A stretch of 64,000 bases of DNA from the NCBI GenBank assembly GCA_947258815.1, contig CAMYJW010000030.1, positions 372,001-436,000 on the forward strand. The letters are read 5' to 3'. Every line of letters starts with the position of its first letter. The stretch's first letter is position 1. The notes under the pieces were generated by a model. It had not been told where the DNA came from. It worked only from the letters and a program-made list of their open reading frames with translations, and did not search any database. This document shows, in pieces, positions 1 to 8,824 of this stretch. Position numbers and translations under genes: made by a program. Source of the DNA: an uncultured Sphingomonadaceae bacterium (GTDB lineage Bacteria > Pseudomonadota > Alphaproteobacteria > Sphingomonadales > Sphingomonadaceae).

Positions 1-611
1 GAAGACAGTGCAAACGGCTCCAGCATCACCCGGTGGCGCGGGCCTTCATTGTCAAACGCAAAGGCGCTGCCTTCATGGCCGATCTGCACGATCCCGCCGG
101 GATGTTCAGCCCAGGTTTGCCGCGCGGGTTTGCACGGGCCATCCGCCGCGCTTTCACCATAAGCCGGACCCAGCGGATTGCAGGACAGCGCATGTTTTAT
201 GTCGGTGAGCAGAAGTTCCTGATGCTGTTGTTCGTGATTGATGCCCAATGCGATCAGCGCGGCCAGTTCGGGCCGTTCGAACAGGGGTTCCATCGCCGCG
301 TTTACATGCGCGCGATAGGCCAGCAGATCATCAAGCGAGGGGCGCGAAAGCATGCCGCGTGCGGCGCGTGCGTGGCGGGCACCCTCTGCTTCGTAATAGG
401 AATTGAACAGAAAGGGCCAGCGCGCATCGAACAACGCATACCCATCCAGATAATCGCGCAGCAGGAAGGTTTCGAAGAACCATGTCGTGTGCGCCAGATG
501 CCACTTCGCCGGAGAGGCATCTGGCATGGACTGGATCGTTGCATCGGCATCGGACAAAGGCAGCACCAGCGCTTCGCTCAGCGCACGAACCGTATCGAAG
601 GTCTGTCTGAT
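1..611 (-). CDS. egtB: Ergothioneine biosynthesis protein EgtB, 3' part outside window
   Basis: EgtB is the non-haem iron sulfoxide synthase that joins gamma-glutamylcysteine or cysteine to hercynine. The visible 203 residues hold the DinB-like domain. The expected iron ligands are present: His41 in the KWHLAH block and His126/His130 in NHEQQHQE. The start of the FGE-sulfatase domain (GGIVQIGHEG) follows before the window ends. The start is unusual: downstream of the aroG stop, in the same frame, there is no ATG, GTG or TTG before the conserved FDTVRALSEAL segment. The only near-cognate codon with a ribosome binding site is ATC at 609-611. The first GTG (564-566) would cut into conserved sequence. 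It follows aroG closely and is probably cotranscribed; egtD may lie beyond the window edge. Confidence 0.88.
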   Translation of the reverse strand, partial: MRQTFDTVRALSEALVLPLSDADATIQSMPDASPAKWHLAHTTWFFETFLLRDYLDGYALFDARWPFLFNSYYEAEGARHARAARGMLSRPSLDDLLAYRAHVNAAMEPLFERPELAALIALGINHEQQHQELLLTDIKHALSCNPLGPAYGESAADGPCKPARQTWAEHPGGIVQIGHEGSAFAFDNEGPRHRVMLEPFALS

Positions 612-616
612 GCCGT

Positions 617-624
617 CCCTCTCC
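617..624 (-). promoter_or_regulatory. Shine-Dalgarno of egtB in front of an ATC codon
   Basis: On the minus strand GGAGAGGG is followed by five bases and then ATC (611-609). Spacing and strength are those of a real ribosome binding site, which is the main argument for translation beginning at the non-canonical ATC. Confidence 0.45.
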
Positions 625-656
625 TGCGCTGGCCGGATCGCGGCAGGCGCGCTCGC

Positions 657-2042
657 TTACTCGGCCGCTTCCATCTGGCGTTCGCTCGATTCAAGATTGA
701 GCATGTCGGCCATCAGGAATGCCAGTTCGATTGACTGCGCACCATTGAGGCGCGGATCGCAATGGGTGTGATAGCGGTCCGCCAGCGCCTCGTCGGTGAT
801 GGCAATCGCACCGCCGGTGCACTCCGTCACGTCCTGCCCGGTCATCTCGATGTGAATACCGCCCGCATGGGTGCCTTCGGCCCGGTGCACTTCAAAGAAG
901 CCACGCACTTCATCGAGAATACGATCGAACGGCCGGGTCTTGAGGCCCGATTCGCTCTTGATCACGTTGCCGTGCATCGGATCGCATGACCACACGACCG
1001 GGTGCCCTTCACGCTCTACCGCGCGCACCAGCGCTGGCAGGCCATCGCGCACCTTGTCGTTGCCGAAGCGGCTGATCAGCGTCATCCGCCCGGCTTCGCG
1101 CGCCGGGTTCAGCGTATCGAGCATGCGCAGCAACGCATCCGGCTCAAGGCTGGGGCCGCATTTCATGCCGACCGGATTGCCGACACCGCGCAAAAATTCG
1201 ACGTGGGCGGAGCCTTCAAACCGGGTGCGATCGCCGATCCACAACATGTGGGCCGAACAGTCATACCAATCGCCCGTGGTTGAATCGCAGCGTGTCAGCG
1301 CCTGCTCATAAGGCAGCAACAGTGCCTCGTGGCTGGTATAGAAACTGGTGCCTTGCAGCTGCGGCACTGCTTCGGGATCGATCCCGCACGCGGCCATGAA
1401 ATCCAGCGCTTCGCCAATCTTGTCTGCCGTTTGCGTGAAACGTTCGCCCCATGCACTGCTGGCGATATGATCAAGCGTCCAGCGATGCACTTCGCGCAAG
1501 TTGGCATAACCGCCACCTGCAAACGCGCGCAGCAAATTGAGCGTTGCCGCCGCCTGGCCATATGCCTGCACCATGCGCTGCGGATTGTTGCGGCGCGTTT
1601 CTTCGCCAAATTCCATGGCATTGATGATATCGCCGAAATAGCTGGGCAGTTCCTTGCCGTCCTTGGTTTCAGTCGGCGCGGAACGCGGCTTGGCGAACTG
1701 GCCGGCAATACGGCCGACTTTCACAACCGGCTGCTTGCTGGCGAATGTCAGCACCACGGCCATCTGCAACAGCACCCGGAACGTGTCGCGAATGTTGTTG
1801 GGATGAAATTCGGCAAAACTTTCCGCGCAATCGCCGCCCTGAAGCAGAAAACCGCGCCCATGCGCCACTTCCGCAAGATCGGCTTTCAGCGCGCGCGCCT
1901 CTCCGGCGAACACCAGCGGCGGAAACTGACCCAGCGTTTCTTCCACGCCGGACAGTTCGGCTGCATCTTCATAGACAGGCAGATGCTTCGCTTCGTGCGA
2001 TTTCCATCCGTCCGGTTTCCAGTTGTTTGCCACTTTGGTCAT
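657..2042 (-). CDS. aroG: 3-deoxy-7-phosphoheptulonate synthase, class II
   Basis: Catalyses the first shikimate-pathway step, condensing phosphoenolpyruvate and erythrose 4-phosphate into DAHP in the cytoplasm. At 461 residues it has the normal length for the plant/mycobacterial class II family. Signature blocks are [11 protein letters not shown] near residue 69, [39 protein letters not shown] and the C-terminal [15 protein letters not shown], which together form the metal and substrate site. The Shine-Dalgarno AGGAG touches the first ATG (2042), so the GTG three codons downstream (2033), nine bases from it, may be the true start. It lies between the M16 peptidase and egtB on the same strand. 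Confidence 0.95.
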   Translation of the reverse strand: MTKVANNWKPDGWKSHEAKHLPVYEDAAELSGVEETLGQFPPLVFAGEARALKADLAEVAHGRGFLLQGGDCAESFAEFHPNNIRDTFRVLLQMAVVLTFASKQPVVKVGRIAGQFAKPRSAPTETKDGKELPSYFGDIINAMEFGEETRRNNPQRMVQAYGQAAATLNLLRAFAGGGYANLREVHRWTLDHIASSAWGERFTQTADKIGEALDFMAACGIDPEAVPQLQGTSFYTSHEALLLPYEQALTRCDSTTGDWYDCSAHMLWIGDRTRFEGSAHVEFLRGVGNPVGMKCGPSLEPDALLRMLDTLNPAREAGRMTLISRFGNDKVRDGLPALVRAVEREGHPVVWSCDPMHGNVIKSESGLKTRPFDRILDEVRGFFEVHRAEGTHAGGIHIEMTGQDVTECTGGAIAITDEALADRYHTHCDPRLNGAQSIELAFLMADMLNLESSERQMEAAE

Positions 2043-2094
2043 CTCCTGAGGGGCATCGGGCTACTTATCCACAGGCCCCGTTCCATGCGGCGGC

Positions 2095-2122
2095 CCATAA
2101 CCCTGCCGCACGACAAATGCAA
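2095..2122 (-). promoter_or_regulatory. Weak sigma70-like promoter candidate for aroG
   Basis: On the minus strand TTGCAT, a 16-base spacer and TTATGG lie about 55 bases upstream of aroG. A small hairpin (TCTCGA/TCGAGA, 2128-2145) sits just before it and could end the peptidase transcript. Both are weak matches. Confidence 0.25.
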
Positions 2123-2155
2123 AACTCTCTCGAAAATTGTCGAGAACGGACCCGC

Positions 2156-5050
2156 CTAGCGACCGGCGGCGCCCGCGCCAGCCTGCGGCCCGCCCTGCGC
2201 TTCGGGAACCACTGCAAGCTGCCAGCTTTTTTCCGCACCCAGATAGCGCCCGGCCAGCGCCTGCATCGCTTCAGGTGTGGTCTGCGTATAATCGCGCAGG
2301 ATCGACCGCACGGACGAATAGCGCGAGGGATCGCCCGTCGCGCCTTCGATTTCATGCATGAAAAATGCCGAGCTGGATGCCGCGCGCGCCACTTGCTGGC
2401 GCATCGGTTCAATCACGCGGTTCAGCTCGTCCGCGGTGGGCGGATTGGCGATAAGATCGGCCGCGATTTCCCTTGCGATCGAAAAGAACAGCGGAACATC
2501 CGTCGGATTGACTTGCGCTACCGCGGTGATCGAGCCGCCCGCGTCAAGGTCCACCGGCCAGCTGGAATAGACATAGGGCGCATAGCTTACGCCCAGCTTT
2601 TCACGTGCGCCATCGATCAGCCGGTTGGTGAAAAGCTGCGTCAGCAGTTCGATCTGGCGCGATTCGGGAATACCGACCGAGCCGCCCCCGGTTGGCCATG
2701 AAACGATGGCCGCTGCCTGATTGGCATCGCCGCGATGCGTAAGAACAACCGGCTTGTCCGAAGGCTCGGGCGATCGGATCGCACCGCCCGTCGCCTTTGG
2801 CGCGGGCAGCGCGCGGCGCGGTTTGAGCGCACCGAACGTATCCTGCAAGGCCGCGACGGCGGATGCCTTGTCGAAGTCTCCAAAGATCTGCACTTCAACC
2901 GGGCCACTTTCCAGCGCGCGTTCCCAGACCTTGCGGAATTGTTTCGGTGTTGCTGCGTCTATCTGATCGGGCGTGGGCGTCTGGAAACGCGGATCACGCC
3001 CGCGCTGATAGAAATCGAGATCGCGCTTCAGCACGCCTTGCGGGGATGTCGCATAAGATTCGTATTGCAGTTTCGCCGCTGCCTTCGCGCGCACAACGGG
3101 ATTTGTGTCCCACCGCGGCATCGCCAGCTTCGCGGCAAACAGATAGAGTTGATCGGCCAGATCGGCTGGCCGGGTTTCAGCGGAAAACTCGTGCGCCGCA
3201 TCGCGCACCTTGAAATCGAATCCCAGCTTGCGCCCGGTAGCAACACGATCGAGCTCTTCCTGACCAAGCGTTCCGACGCCCGATCCGATCAGCGCCATTT
3301 CTCCCAGCGAAACATAAGGCGCATCGTCAGAACCCAACGCGCGATACCCGCCGCCGAACCGCACTTTCACCATCACCCGGCCCGGCTCTTCCTCGACATT
3401 CCAGAGGATCGCCTTGACGCCATTGGACAAGGTCATCTCCTCTATCCCGAGCACCCCGGTGTGAAAGATCGATTCAACCCTGCCCGGTGCACCGATGCGC
3501 GGCAGTTCATCGAAATCGATCGGCTTGCTGACCAGCCGCGCCGTGCCGTCCGGCGTTGCCTTTTCAAGCATCGCGAGACGCAAGGTCGCGGCATCAGCCT
3601 CATCCGCACTGGGCGTGACATAGATCGCGCGCTTCACCGTGCCGGAAAACAACGCGCGGGTGTGCGCCAGCACCTTTGCAGGCGTGAACAGCGGAACAGT
3701 TTCGCGGAATATCCGCAACACGTCTTCGGGCGCGGCGACAGTCTCGCGAATATCCAGCGCGGTTACCAGATCGTCCGCCAGTTTCGCGCCGGGCAGCAGG
3801 CGGCGTTGCTCAACCGGAACCTGAAAGGCGACATCGAGTTCGGCCACTTCGCGCGCAATTTCCTCTTCGGACGGCGGCAGCGCCAGCGCGTCGGCGATCA
3901 CACCGCGCACATCACGCAAGGCGCTTTGCCAATCCTCCTCCAGCGGCGTGATCGAAACGAATGTCGCATCGGTCGATCGGCTGACATCGTCCTGGCTGAC
4001 TTGCGCGACAAGATAGCTGCCACCGGCCCTTGCCCGCGATTCCAGACGGCGATTGATAATCGCCTGTGCAAGAGCGTCAGTCATCAGTCCCTGGTTGTAA
4101 ACGATGGTGTCGTTCACCTGGCGCCATGGCCGCATGACGCCATACGTAATCGTGCGCGGCAGATCAGGCTCGACGATGACCTGCGTTTCGCCAACCGGGT
4201 TTGCATCGTCTGCACCTTCGGGCGCGACAGGATCGCCAAAGCTGGGCGCCGGTGCGGGACGAGCCTGTTGTTTCCAATCGGCAAACCACTTTTCGATCAG
4301 CGCTTCCAGTGCGGCCGGGTCTGTGCCTCCGGCAGCGATTATCACCGTGTTATCAGGGTGATACCAGCGGTGATAGAATGCGCGCACCGATCTGGCATTG
4401 GCGGCCTGCAAGGTTTCCGGTTTGCCGATCGGATTGCGTTCGGCCAGAAGCTGGCCCTTGTAAAACACCTGCCGCATCGTTTCCTGCACGCGCCGCGCTG
4501 CGCCGCCGCGCTCGCGCATTTCCGCCAGCACGATCGGCACGTCGGTGCGGATGTTGTCATCGCTCAGCGTCGGAGCGGCAACCATGCCCGAAAGCAGCTT
4601 GAAACTTTCGTCCAGCGCAGCGGGAGTCGCATTGGGCAAGTCCAGTTTGTAAACAGTCTGCGTGGTGCTCGTCTCGGCGTTGGTATCGCTGCCGAACGCC
4701 GCGCCCAGCCGCTGCCATGTGGGGATCGCCTCGCCGTCGCCCAGATAGCGCGACTGGCGAAACAGCAGGTGCTCCAGCAAATGTGCAAAGCCTTGCTCGT
4801 GGTCACGCTCGTTCAGCGACCCGGCATCGATGCGGATGCGGATCGAAACCTGCCCGGGCGGCACACCATTGGGGCGCACCGCATAGCGCAGCCCGTTGTC
4901 CAGCTTTCCGAAGTGCCATTCGCGATCAGGCGGAACATCGCTGTTTTCGTAAAGCCACGGCACAACGTCCGCAGCAGCGGGCGTGATCTGGACGGTGAAA
5001 AGCGCAAGCAGGCAAGCCAGCGACGCGGCGGCGCGCGATAGGGTGTTCAT
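2156..5050 (-). CDS. M16 family zinc peptidase, secreted
   Basis: A 964-residue pitrilysin/insulinase-type metallopeptidase. An N-terminal signal peptide (MNTLSRAAASLACLLALF, cleavage near APAAA-D) predicts export to the periplasm. The inverted zinc motif HLLEH is at residues 90-94, with the distal glutamate probably in the LAEMRER segment. A second, inactive-type M16 domain and C-terminal repeats follow, as in two-domain M16B proteins. The open frame begins seven codons earlier (5071), but the methionine at 5050 directly precedes the signal peptide and neither site has a strong ribosome binding site. Its substrate is unknown. A second M16 peptidase lies at 30146. Confidence 0.9.
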   Translation of the reverse strand: MNTLSRAAASLACLLALFTVQITPAAADVVPWLYENSDVPPDREWHFGKLDNGLRYAVRPNGVPPGQVSIRIRIDAGSLNERDHEQGFAHLLEHLLFRQSRYLGDGEAIPTWQRLGAAFGSDTNAETSTTQTVYKLDLPNATPAALDESFKLLSGMVAAPTLSDDNIRTDVPIVLAEMRERGGAARRVQETMRQVFYKGQLLAERNPIGKPETLQAANARSVRAFYHRWYHPDNTVIIAAGGTDPAALEALIEKWFADWKQQARPAPAPSFGDPVAPEGADDANPVGETQVIVEPDLPRTITYGVMRPWRQVNDTIVYNQGLMTDALAQAIINRRLESRARAGGSYLVAQVSQDDVSRSTDATFVSITPLEEDWQSALRDVRGVIADALALPPSEEEIAREVAELDVAFQVPVEQRRLLPGAKLADDLVTALDIRETVAAPEDVLRIFRETVPLFTPAKVLAHTRALFSGTVKRAIYVTPSADEADAATLRLAMLEKATPDGTARLVSKPIDFDELPRIGAPGRVESIFHTGVLGIEEMTLSNGVKAILWNVEEEPGRVMVKVRFGGGYRALGSDDAPYVSLGEMALIGSGVGTLGQEELDRVATGRKLGFDFKVRDAAHEFSAETRPADLADQLYLFAAKLAMPRWDTNPVVRAKAAAKLQYESYATSPQGVLKRDLDFYQRGRDPRFQTPTPDQIDAATPKQFRKVWERALESGPVEVQIFGDFDKASAVAALQDTFGALKPRRALPAPKATGGAIRSPEPSDKPVVLTHRGDANQAAAIVSWPTGGGSVGIPESRQIELLTQLFTNRLIDGAREKLGVSYAPYVYSSWPVDLDAGGSITAVAQVNPTDVPLFFSIAREIAADLIANPPTADELNRVIEPMRQQVARAASSSAFFMHEIEGATGDPSRYSSVRSILRDYTQTTPEAMQALAGRYLGAEKSWQLAVVPEAQGGPQAGAGAAGR

Positions 5051-5177
5051 CGCCGATATATAGGTGGCCATTGCCTTAAGGGCCAGTGAACAGTCGTGCT
5101 TAAACCCCGACAGAACCGCCGGTGCAATCCGCGCAGACCCTTGACCAGCGGCGGCAGGTGCCTACATCGAGCGCATT

Positions 5178-5756
5178 ATGTTCATAGAAACCGAAACCAC
5201 GCCGAACCCCTCCACGCTGAAATTCCTGCCCGGGCAGGACGTGATGACAAGCGGCACGCGCGAGTTCACTTCGCCCGAAGACGCAGAGGCTTCTCCTCTG
5301 GCCGATGCGCTGTTCAGCCTTGGCGACGTTACCGGGGTGTTTTTCGGGAGCAATTTCATTTCTGTCAGCGCCGCGCCGGGCGTTGAATGGGCACAGCTAA
5401 AGCCGCAGGTGGTGGCGATGCTGCTCGATCATTTTGCATCGGGCGCGCCGCTTTTCGCTGGCGGCGATGCAGCGGCGATCGCTGTTCCCGCAGCAGACTC
5501 GGATGAATTTGAAGACGATCCGGCGCACGCCGATATCATCGACCAGATCAAGGACCTGCTTGAAACGCGCGTGCGTCCGGCTGTCGCCAACGATGGCGGA
5601 GACATCATCTACCGCGGTTTTCGCGAAGGCGTCGTGTTCCTCACGATGCAAGGCGCTTGCGCGGGATGCCCCTCGTCCACGGCCACCCTCAAGCAGGGCA
5701 TTGAAGGCCTGCTCAAGCACTATGTGCCCGAAGTGACTGAAGTTCGCGCCGCCTGA
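5178..5756 (+). CDS. Nfu/NifU-type iron-sulfur cluster scaffold protein
   Basis: A 192-residue protein with the two expected parts. The Nfu N-terminal domain (TETTPNPSTLKFLPG) comes first, and the NifU-like C-terminal domain follows with the cluster-binding CAGC motif at Cys161/Cys164 after the RPAVANDGGDI segment. The family binds a 4Fe-4S cluster at a dimer interface and delivers it to apoproteins. It starts a plus-strand group; tsaB follows after six bases, so cotranscription is likely. Confidence 0.93.
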   Translation: MFIETETTPNPSTLKFLPGQDVMTSGTREFTSPEDAEASPLADALFSLGDVTGVFFGSNFISVSAAPGVEWAQLKPQVVAMLLDHFASGAPLFAGGDAAAIAVPAADSDEFEDDPAHADIIDQIKDLLETRVRPAVANDGGDIIYRGFREGVVFLTMQGACAGCPSSTATLKQGIEGLLKHYVPEVTEVRAA

Positions 5757-5762
5757 CGCGCC

Positions 5763-6380
5763 ATGCGCACACTGGTGATCGATTGTGCCACGGCTGCATG
5801 CTCGGTCGCGCTGTTTGACAATAACGGTCTGGTTGCAGGTCAATACGAAGAACTCGGTCGCGGCCATGCCGAACGGCTGATCCCGATGATTTCAGATTTG
5901 CCTGACAAAGGCCGTGCCCGGCGCGTTGTTGCGGCGCTGGGGCCCGGCAGTTTTACCGGCGTTCGCGTCGGACTGGCAACTGCGCGCGCGCTCGCCTTTG
6001 CGTGGTCGGCACAGCTGCGCAGTTATCCCTCCCTTGCCATGGTTGCAGCTATGGCGCGGGCGCGGGCGGGCGCCCAGCCGGTCGGCGTGGCGATGACCGG
6101 CGGACACGGCGAATGGTTTGTCGAAGGGTTTGACAGCAATGGCCGGTCGGTCCGCCCGCTTGCCTCGCTCAAGCCCGGCAACGCTGCAACGGTGACAAAC
6201 GAGGTTCTGGTGGCTGGCAGTCAGGCCGAAGCGCTGGTTGCCGAACGGCAAAGCGGCGAAGCGCTGACGATATTGCCCGACGCGCGCCAGTTCTCGCACC
6301 TGCCCGAACATGCAATTGTTGAGTCGGTTACGCCTCTTTATGGTCGTGCGCCTGACGCCCGCCCACCCGGAATCTCGTAA
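5763..6380 (+). CDS. tsaB: tRNA t6A biosynthesis protein TsaB
   Basis: TsaB is the non-catalytic dimerisation partner of TsaD in the complex that makes N6-threonylcarbamoyladenosine at tRNA position 37. The 205-residue protein starts with the ASKHA phosphate block LVIDCATAACSVALF. It carries the family signature GPGSFTGVRVGLATARALA near residue 60, with the shortened C-terminal half typical of TsaB rather than TsaD. The stop codon overlaps the rimI start by one base (TAATG), indicating coupled translation. Confidence 0.95.
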   Translation: MRTLVIDCATAACSVALFDNNGLVAGQYEELGRGHAERLIPMISDLPDKGRARRVVAALGPGSFTGVRVGLATARALAFAWSAQLRSYPSLAMVAAMARARAGAQPVGVAMTGGHGEWFVEGFDSNGRSVRPLASLKPGNAATVTNEVLVAGSQAEALVAERQSGEALTILPDARQFSHLPEHAIVESVTPLYGRAPDARPPGIS

Positions 6381-6856
6381 TGAGCGCACCTGAAGACGAT
6401 CTTGACCGGCTGATGGCGGTGATGGATGCCGCGTTCGATCCGAAGTATGGCGAGGCATGGAATCGCAAACAGGTGGAAGATTCGCTCCTGTTCGGCCGCA
6501 ATCACTATTGTCTTGTCAATGAAGCGGGCGATCCGGCATCACCTGGCCAGGAAGCCGCGGGCTTTTTCCTGTCCCGCACGGGCTTTCAGGAAGAAGAACT
6601 GCTGCTGTTGGCAGTATCGCCCCAATTCAGGTGTCGCGGGCTTGGACGCATTCTGCTTGGCGAACTGTCCAGAGCGGCAAAAGCACGGGGCGCGCAACGG
6701 ATCTTTCTGGAAATGCGCCGCGCAAATCCGGCGGAAGCGCTATACCGGAGCTTCGGTTTTGCACCTGTTGGCGAACGGCGCGATTACTATCGCATGCGCA
6801 ATGGAGAGCGCATTGATGCGATCACGTTCGCGCTTGAACTGAGCACAAATTCCTGA
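6380..6856 (+). CDS. rimI: GNAT acetyltransferase, RimI-like (ribosomal protein S18 alanine)
   Basis: A 158-residue GNAT-fold protein. The acetyl-CoA pyrophosphate loop reads CRGLGRILL (Q/RxxGxG/A type) after the beta-4 strand LLLLAVSPQF, followed by FLEMRRANPAEALYRSFGF, typical of RimI. RimI acetylates the N-terminal alanine of S18. Position directly behind tsaB with a one-base overlap is the usual alphaproteobacterial arrangement and supports RimI over another GNAT. Confidence 0.85.
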   Translation: MSAPEDDLDRLMAVMDAAFDPKYGEAWNRKQVEDSLLFGRNHYCLVNEAGDPASPGQEAAGFFLSRTGFQEEELLLLAVSPQFRCRGLGRILLGELSRAAKARGAQRIFLEMRRANPAEALYRSFGFAPVGERRDYYRMRNGERIDAITFALELSTNS

Positions 6857-7006
6857 GCAACTCACCCTGATGCACGGCGGCATCAATTTTGATCGGACTT
6901 CGGATAGAAGTTCGTCTTGTGAAAATCGAAAACATCGTTAAATCGGCGTCGGCACAAAAATGTGTTGTTAAGATCCTATAACTGAGGTCGCAATTCAGAG
7001 GAACCA

Positions 7007-7459
7007 ATGGAAGAAATTGACAACGACATGAGCGAAACGCTCATTACACTCACATCAGATATTGTTGCTGCGCATGTCAGTAATAACAATGTTGATGTAG
7101 CTGACGTTCCGGCGCTCATCACGAACGTGTTTGGTGCGCTTTCCGGCCTTGGCAAGGACGAAGAGAAAGAAGAGCCCCGGCCCGATCCGGCAGTCTCTAT
7201 CCGGGCATCAATCAAGCCTGACTATATTGTCTGTCTTGAAGACGGCAAGAAGCTGAAAATGCTCAAGCGCCATCTCATGACTCATTACCAGATGACGCCG
7301 GACGATTATCGCCGCCGCTGGGGCCTGCCCAGCGACTATCCGATGGTTGCTCCCAACTATGCCGAAAAGCGCCGCGAACTGGCGAAGAAGATCGGCCTTG
7401 GCCGTAAACCGGCCGCCCGCCGCACGACGACGCGTCGCAAACCCAAAGCCAAGGCTTGA
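7007..7459 (+). CDS. MucR/Ros family transcriptional regulator
   Basis: A 150-residue prokaryotic zinc-finger regulator. The N-terminus (LTSDIVAAHVSNNNV, DVPALITNVFGAL) is the oligomerisation region of MucR proteins. The DNA-binding part starts at residue 72 with a finger of type Cys76-x2-Asp79-x9-His89-x3-His93, then the conserved YRRRWGLPSDYPMVAPNYAEKR and a lysine/arginine-rich tail. MucR proteins act as nucleoid-associated repressors at AT-rich, T-A-step-rich sites. The 150 bases upstream are visibly more AT-rich than the surroundings, which fits autoregulation (inference). A GAGGA ribosome binding site precedes the start. Confidence 0.93.
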   Translation: MEEIDNDMSETLITLTSDIVAAHVSNNNVDVADVPALITNVFGALSGLGKDEEKEEPRPDPAVSIRASIKPDYIVCLEDGKKLKMLKRHLMTHYQMTPDDYRRRWGLPSDYPMVAPNYAEKRRELAKKIGLGRKPAARRTTTRRKPKAKA

Positions 7460-7514
7460 TTCAAGCCAGGGAACTGACAGTTACGGAGCATTCTGGCTCC
7501 CCATGGTTGTCGGG

Positions 7515-7554
7515 AAAGCCGCAGCGGCCTAAGAGGGTCTCTGCGGCTTTTCTA
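7515..7554 (+). terminator. Rho-independent terminator after the mucR-type gene
   Basis: Ten-base perfect stem AAAGCCGCAG / CTGCGGCTTT with a 16-base loop and a T-rich end. It separates the MucR regulator from fur. Confidence 0.8.
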
Positions 7555-7576
7555 TTTAACCAATCGCAGGATCAGA

Positions 7577-8014
7577 GTGCACCAACCTATCGACATTGAA
7601 GCCCTTTGCGCGGAACGCGGCTTGCGCATAACCGAGCAGCGGCGCGTTATTGCCAAAGTGCTTTCGGAAAGCGCGGACCACCCCGACGTTGAAAAGCTGC
7701 ACGAACGCGCCACTGCGATTGATCCGCGTATCTCTATTGCGACGGTTTACCGCACCGTCCGTCTGTTCGAGGAAGCCGGTATTCTCGATCGCCATGACTT
7801 TGGCGACGGCCGCTCACGCTATGAAGCGGCACCCGAAGCCCATCACGATCACATGATCGATGTGGAAACCGGCAATGTCATCGAATTTGTCGACCCCGAA
7901 CTCGAAGCCCTCCAGCGCGAAATTTCCCAGCGGCTCGGCTTTCGTCTCGTCGATCACCGGATGGAGCTTTACGGCGTCAGGATCGATCGCGAGGCCGATG
8001 ACAGCAAGGAATAG
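7577..8014 (+). CDS. fur: Ferric uptake regulator Fur
   Basis: A 145-residue metal-dependent repressor. A winged helix covers residues 1-85 with recognition region ISIATVYRTVRLFEEAGIL, followed by the metal-binding dimerisation domain beginning with HHDH (89-92). It lacks the CxxC structural-zinc motifs of many Fur/Zur proteins, as is common for alphaproteobacterial Fur. Start is GTG at 7577. It follows a terminator, so it has its own promoter, and it is followed nine bases later by plsC. Fur rather than Zur or Irr is inferred from the overall sequence. Confidence 0.88.
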   Translation: MHQPIDIEALCAERGLRITEQRRVIAKVLSESADHPDVEKLHERATAIDPRISIATVYRTVRLFEEAGILDRHDFGDGRSRYEAAPEAHHDHMIDVETGNVIEFVDPELEALQREISQRLGFRLVDHRMELYGVRIDREADDSKE

Positions 8015-8023
8015 CGACAGGGC

Positions 8024-8824
8024 ATGGCCGTGAGCGGAAATGCTCACGCCGCGCCGGTTTCGCTTATCGGCTGGCTGCTTGTTGGCATGCGCGGGCTCGC
8101 AATGGTGATCCTGCTGATCGGCTGCGTTCCGCTGTACTATCTCTGGCACCCGTTTACGCGCCACAACCCGTGGCCGCGATATTTCATGCGCGCCATCGCC
8201 CGCATAGCCGGACTCAGGATAACAGTTGAAGGTCAGCTTCAGCGACAGGGCACATTCATTCTCGCCAATCACATAAGCTGGCTGGATATACCCGCGCTTG
8301 CCGGCACCGCCGGATCGGCATTTGTCGCACAGGACGGCCTCACCGCGCACGGCTGGCTACATTGGCTTGGCTCGCTCAACGATACGGTATTTATCGCAAG
8401 GCACGATCGCAAAAGCGTCGCCCGTCAGGTCAGTCAGGTCCGCGAAGCCATTCGCGATACCGGTTCGCTGGCGATCTTCCCTGAAGGGACAACGGCGGAC
8501 GGGATCGAACTTCTTCCGTTCAAATCCTCGCTGCTTTCCGCAATCACGCCGGTGCCCGATGGCATACTGGTTCAGCCTGTGCTGATCGATTATGGCAACG
8601 AAGCCCGCGATATCGCATGGACTGGTGAGGAAACCGGCCTGGACAACTTCATCCGCATCGCGGCACGAACCCGGCGCATTGCAGTGTCGATCCGGTTTCT
8701 GGAGCCTCTGACAGGCCACAGCCTGACCGACCGCAAAACAATTGCCGCGACCGCGCGCGAAGCCATCGACGCAGCCCGAAGCCGCCCCGCAAAACGCCCA
8801 AAGGATCAGCGCTTCGCGTTGTAA
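8024..8824 (+). CDS. plsC: 1-acyl-sn-glycerol-3-phosphate acyltransferase
   Basis: A 266-residue membrane-associated acyltransferase that makes phosphatidic acid from lysophosphatidic acid. An N-terminal transmembrane stretch (about 20-42) precedes the catalytic NHxxxxD motif (His83, Asp88 in NHISWLD) and the FPEGTT phosphate-binding motif (152-157). It lies nine bases after fur and its end overlaps the convergent lipoprotein gene by 19 bases. Confidence 0.92.
   Translation: MAVSGNAHAAPVSLIGWLLVGMRGLAMVILLIGCVPLYYLWHPFTRHNPWPRYFMRAIARIAGLRITVEGQLQRQGTFILANHISWLDIPALAGTAGSAFVAQDGLTAHGWLHWLGSLNDTVFIARHDRKSVARQVSQVREAIRDTGSLAIFPEGTTADGIELLPFKSSLLSAITPVPDGILVQPVLIDYGNEARDIAWTGEETGLDNFIRIAARTRRIAVSIRFLEPLTGHSLTDRKTIAATAREAIDAARSRPAKRPKDQRFAL

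Noticed and set aside
2043..2155. Possible aromatic-amino-acid attenuator ahead of aroG
   Set aside because: No leader peptide rich in Trp, Tyr or Phe and only a weak hairpin.
2735..5041. A 768-codon open frame on the plus strand
   Set aside because: It is antisense to the M16 peptidase gene and rich in Arg/His/Gln with no domain, a typical shadow of a high-GC gene.
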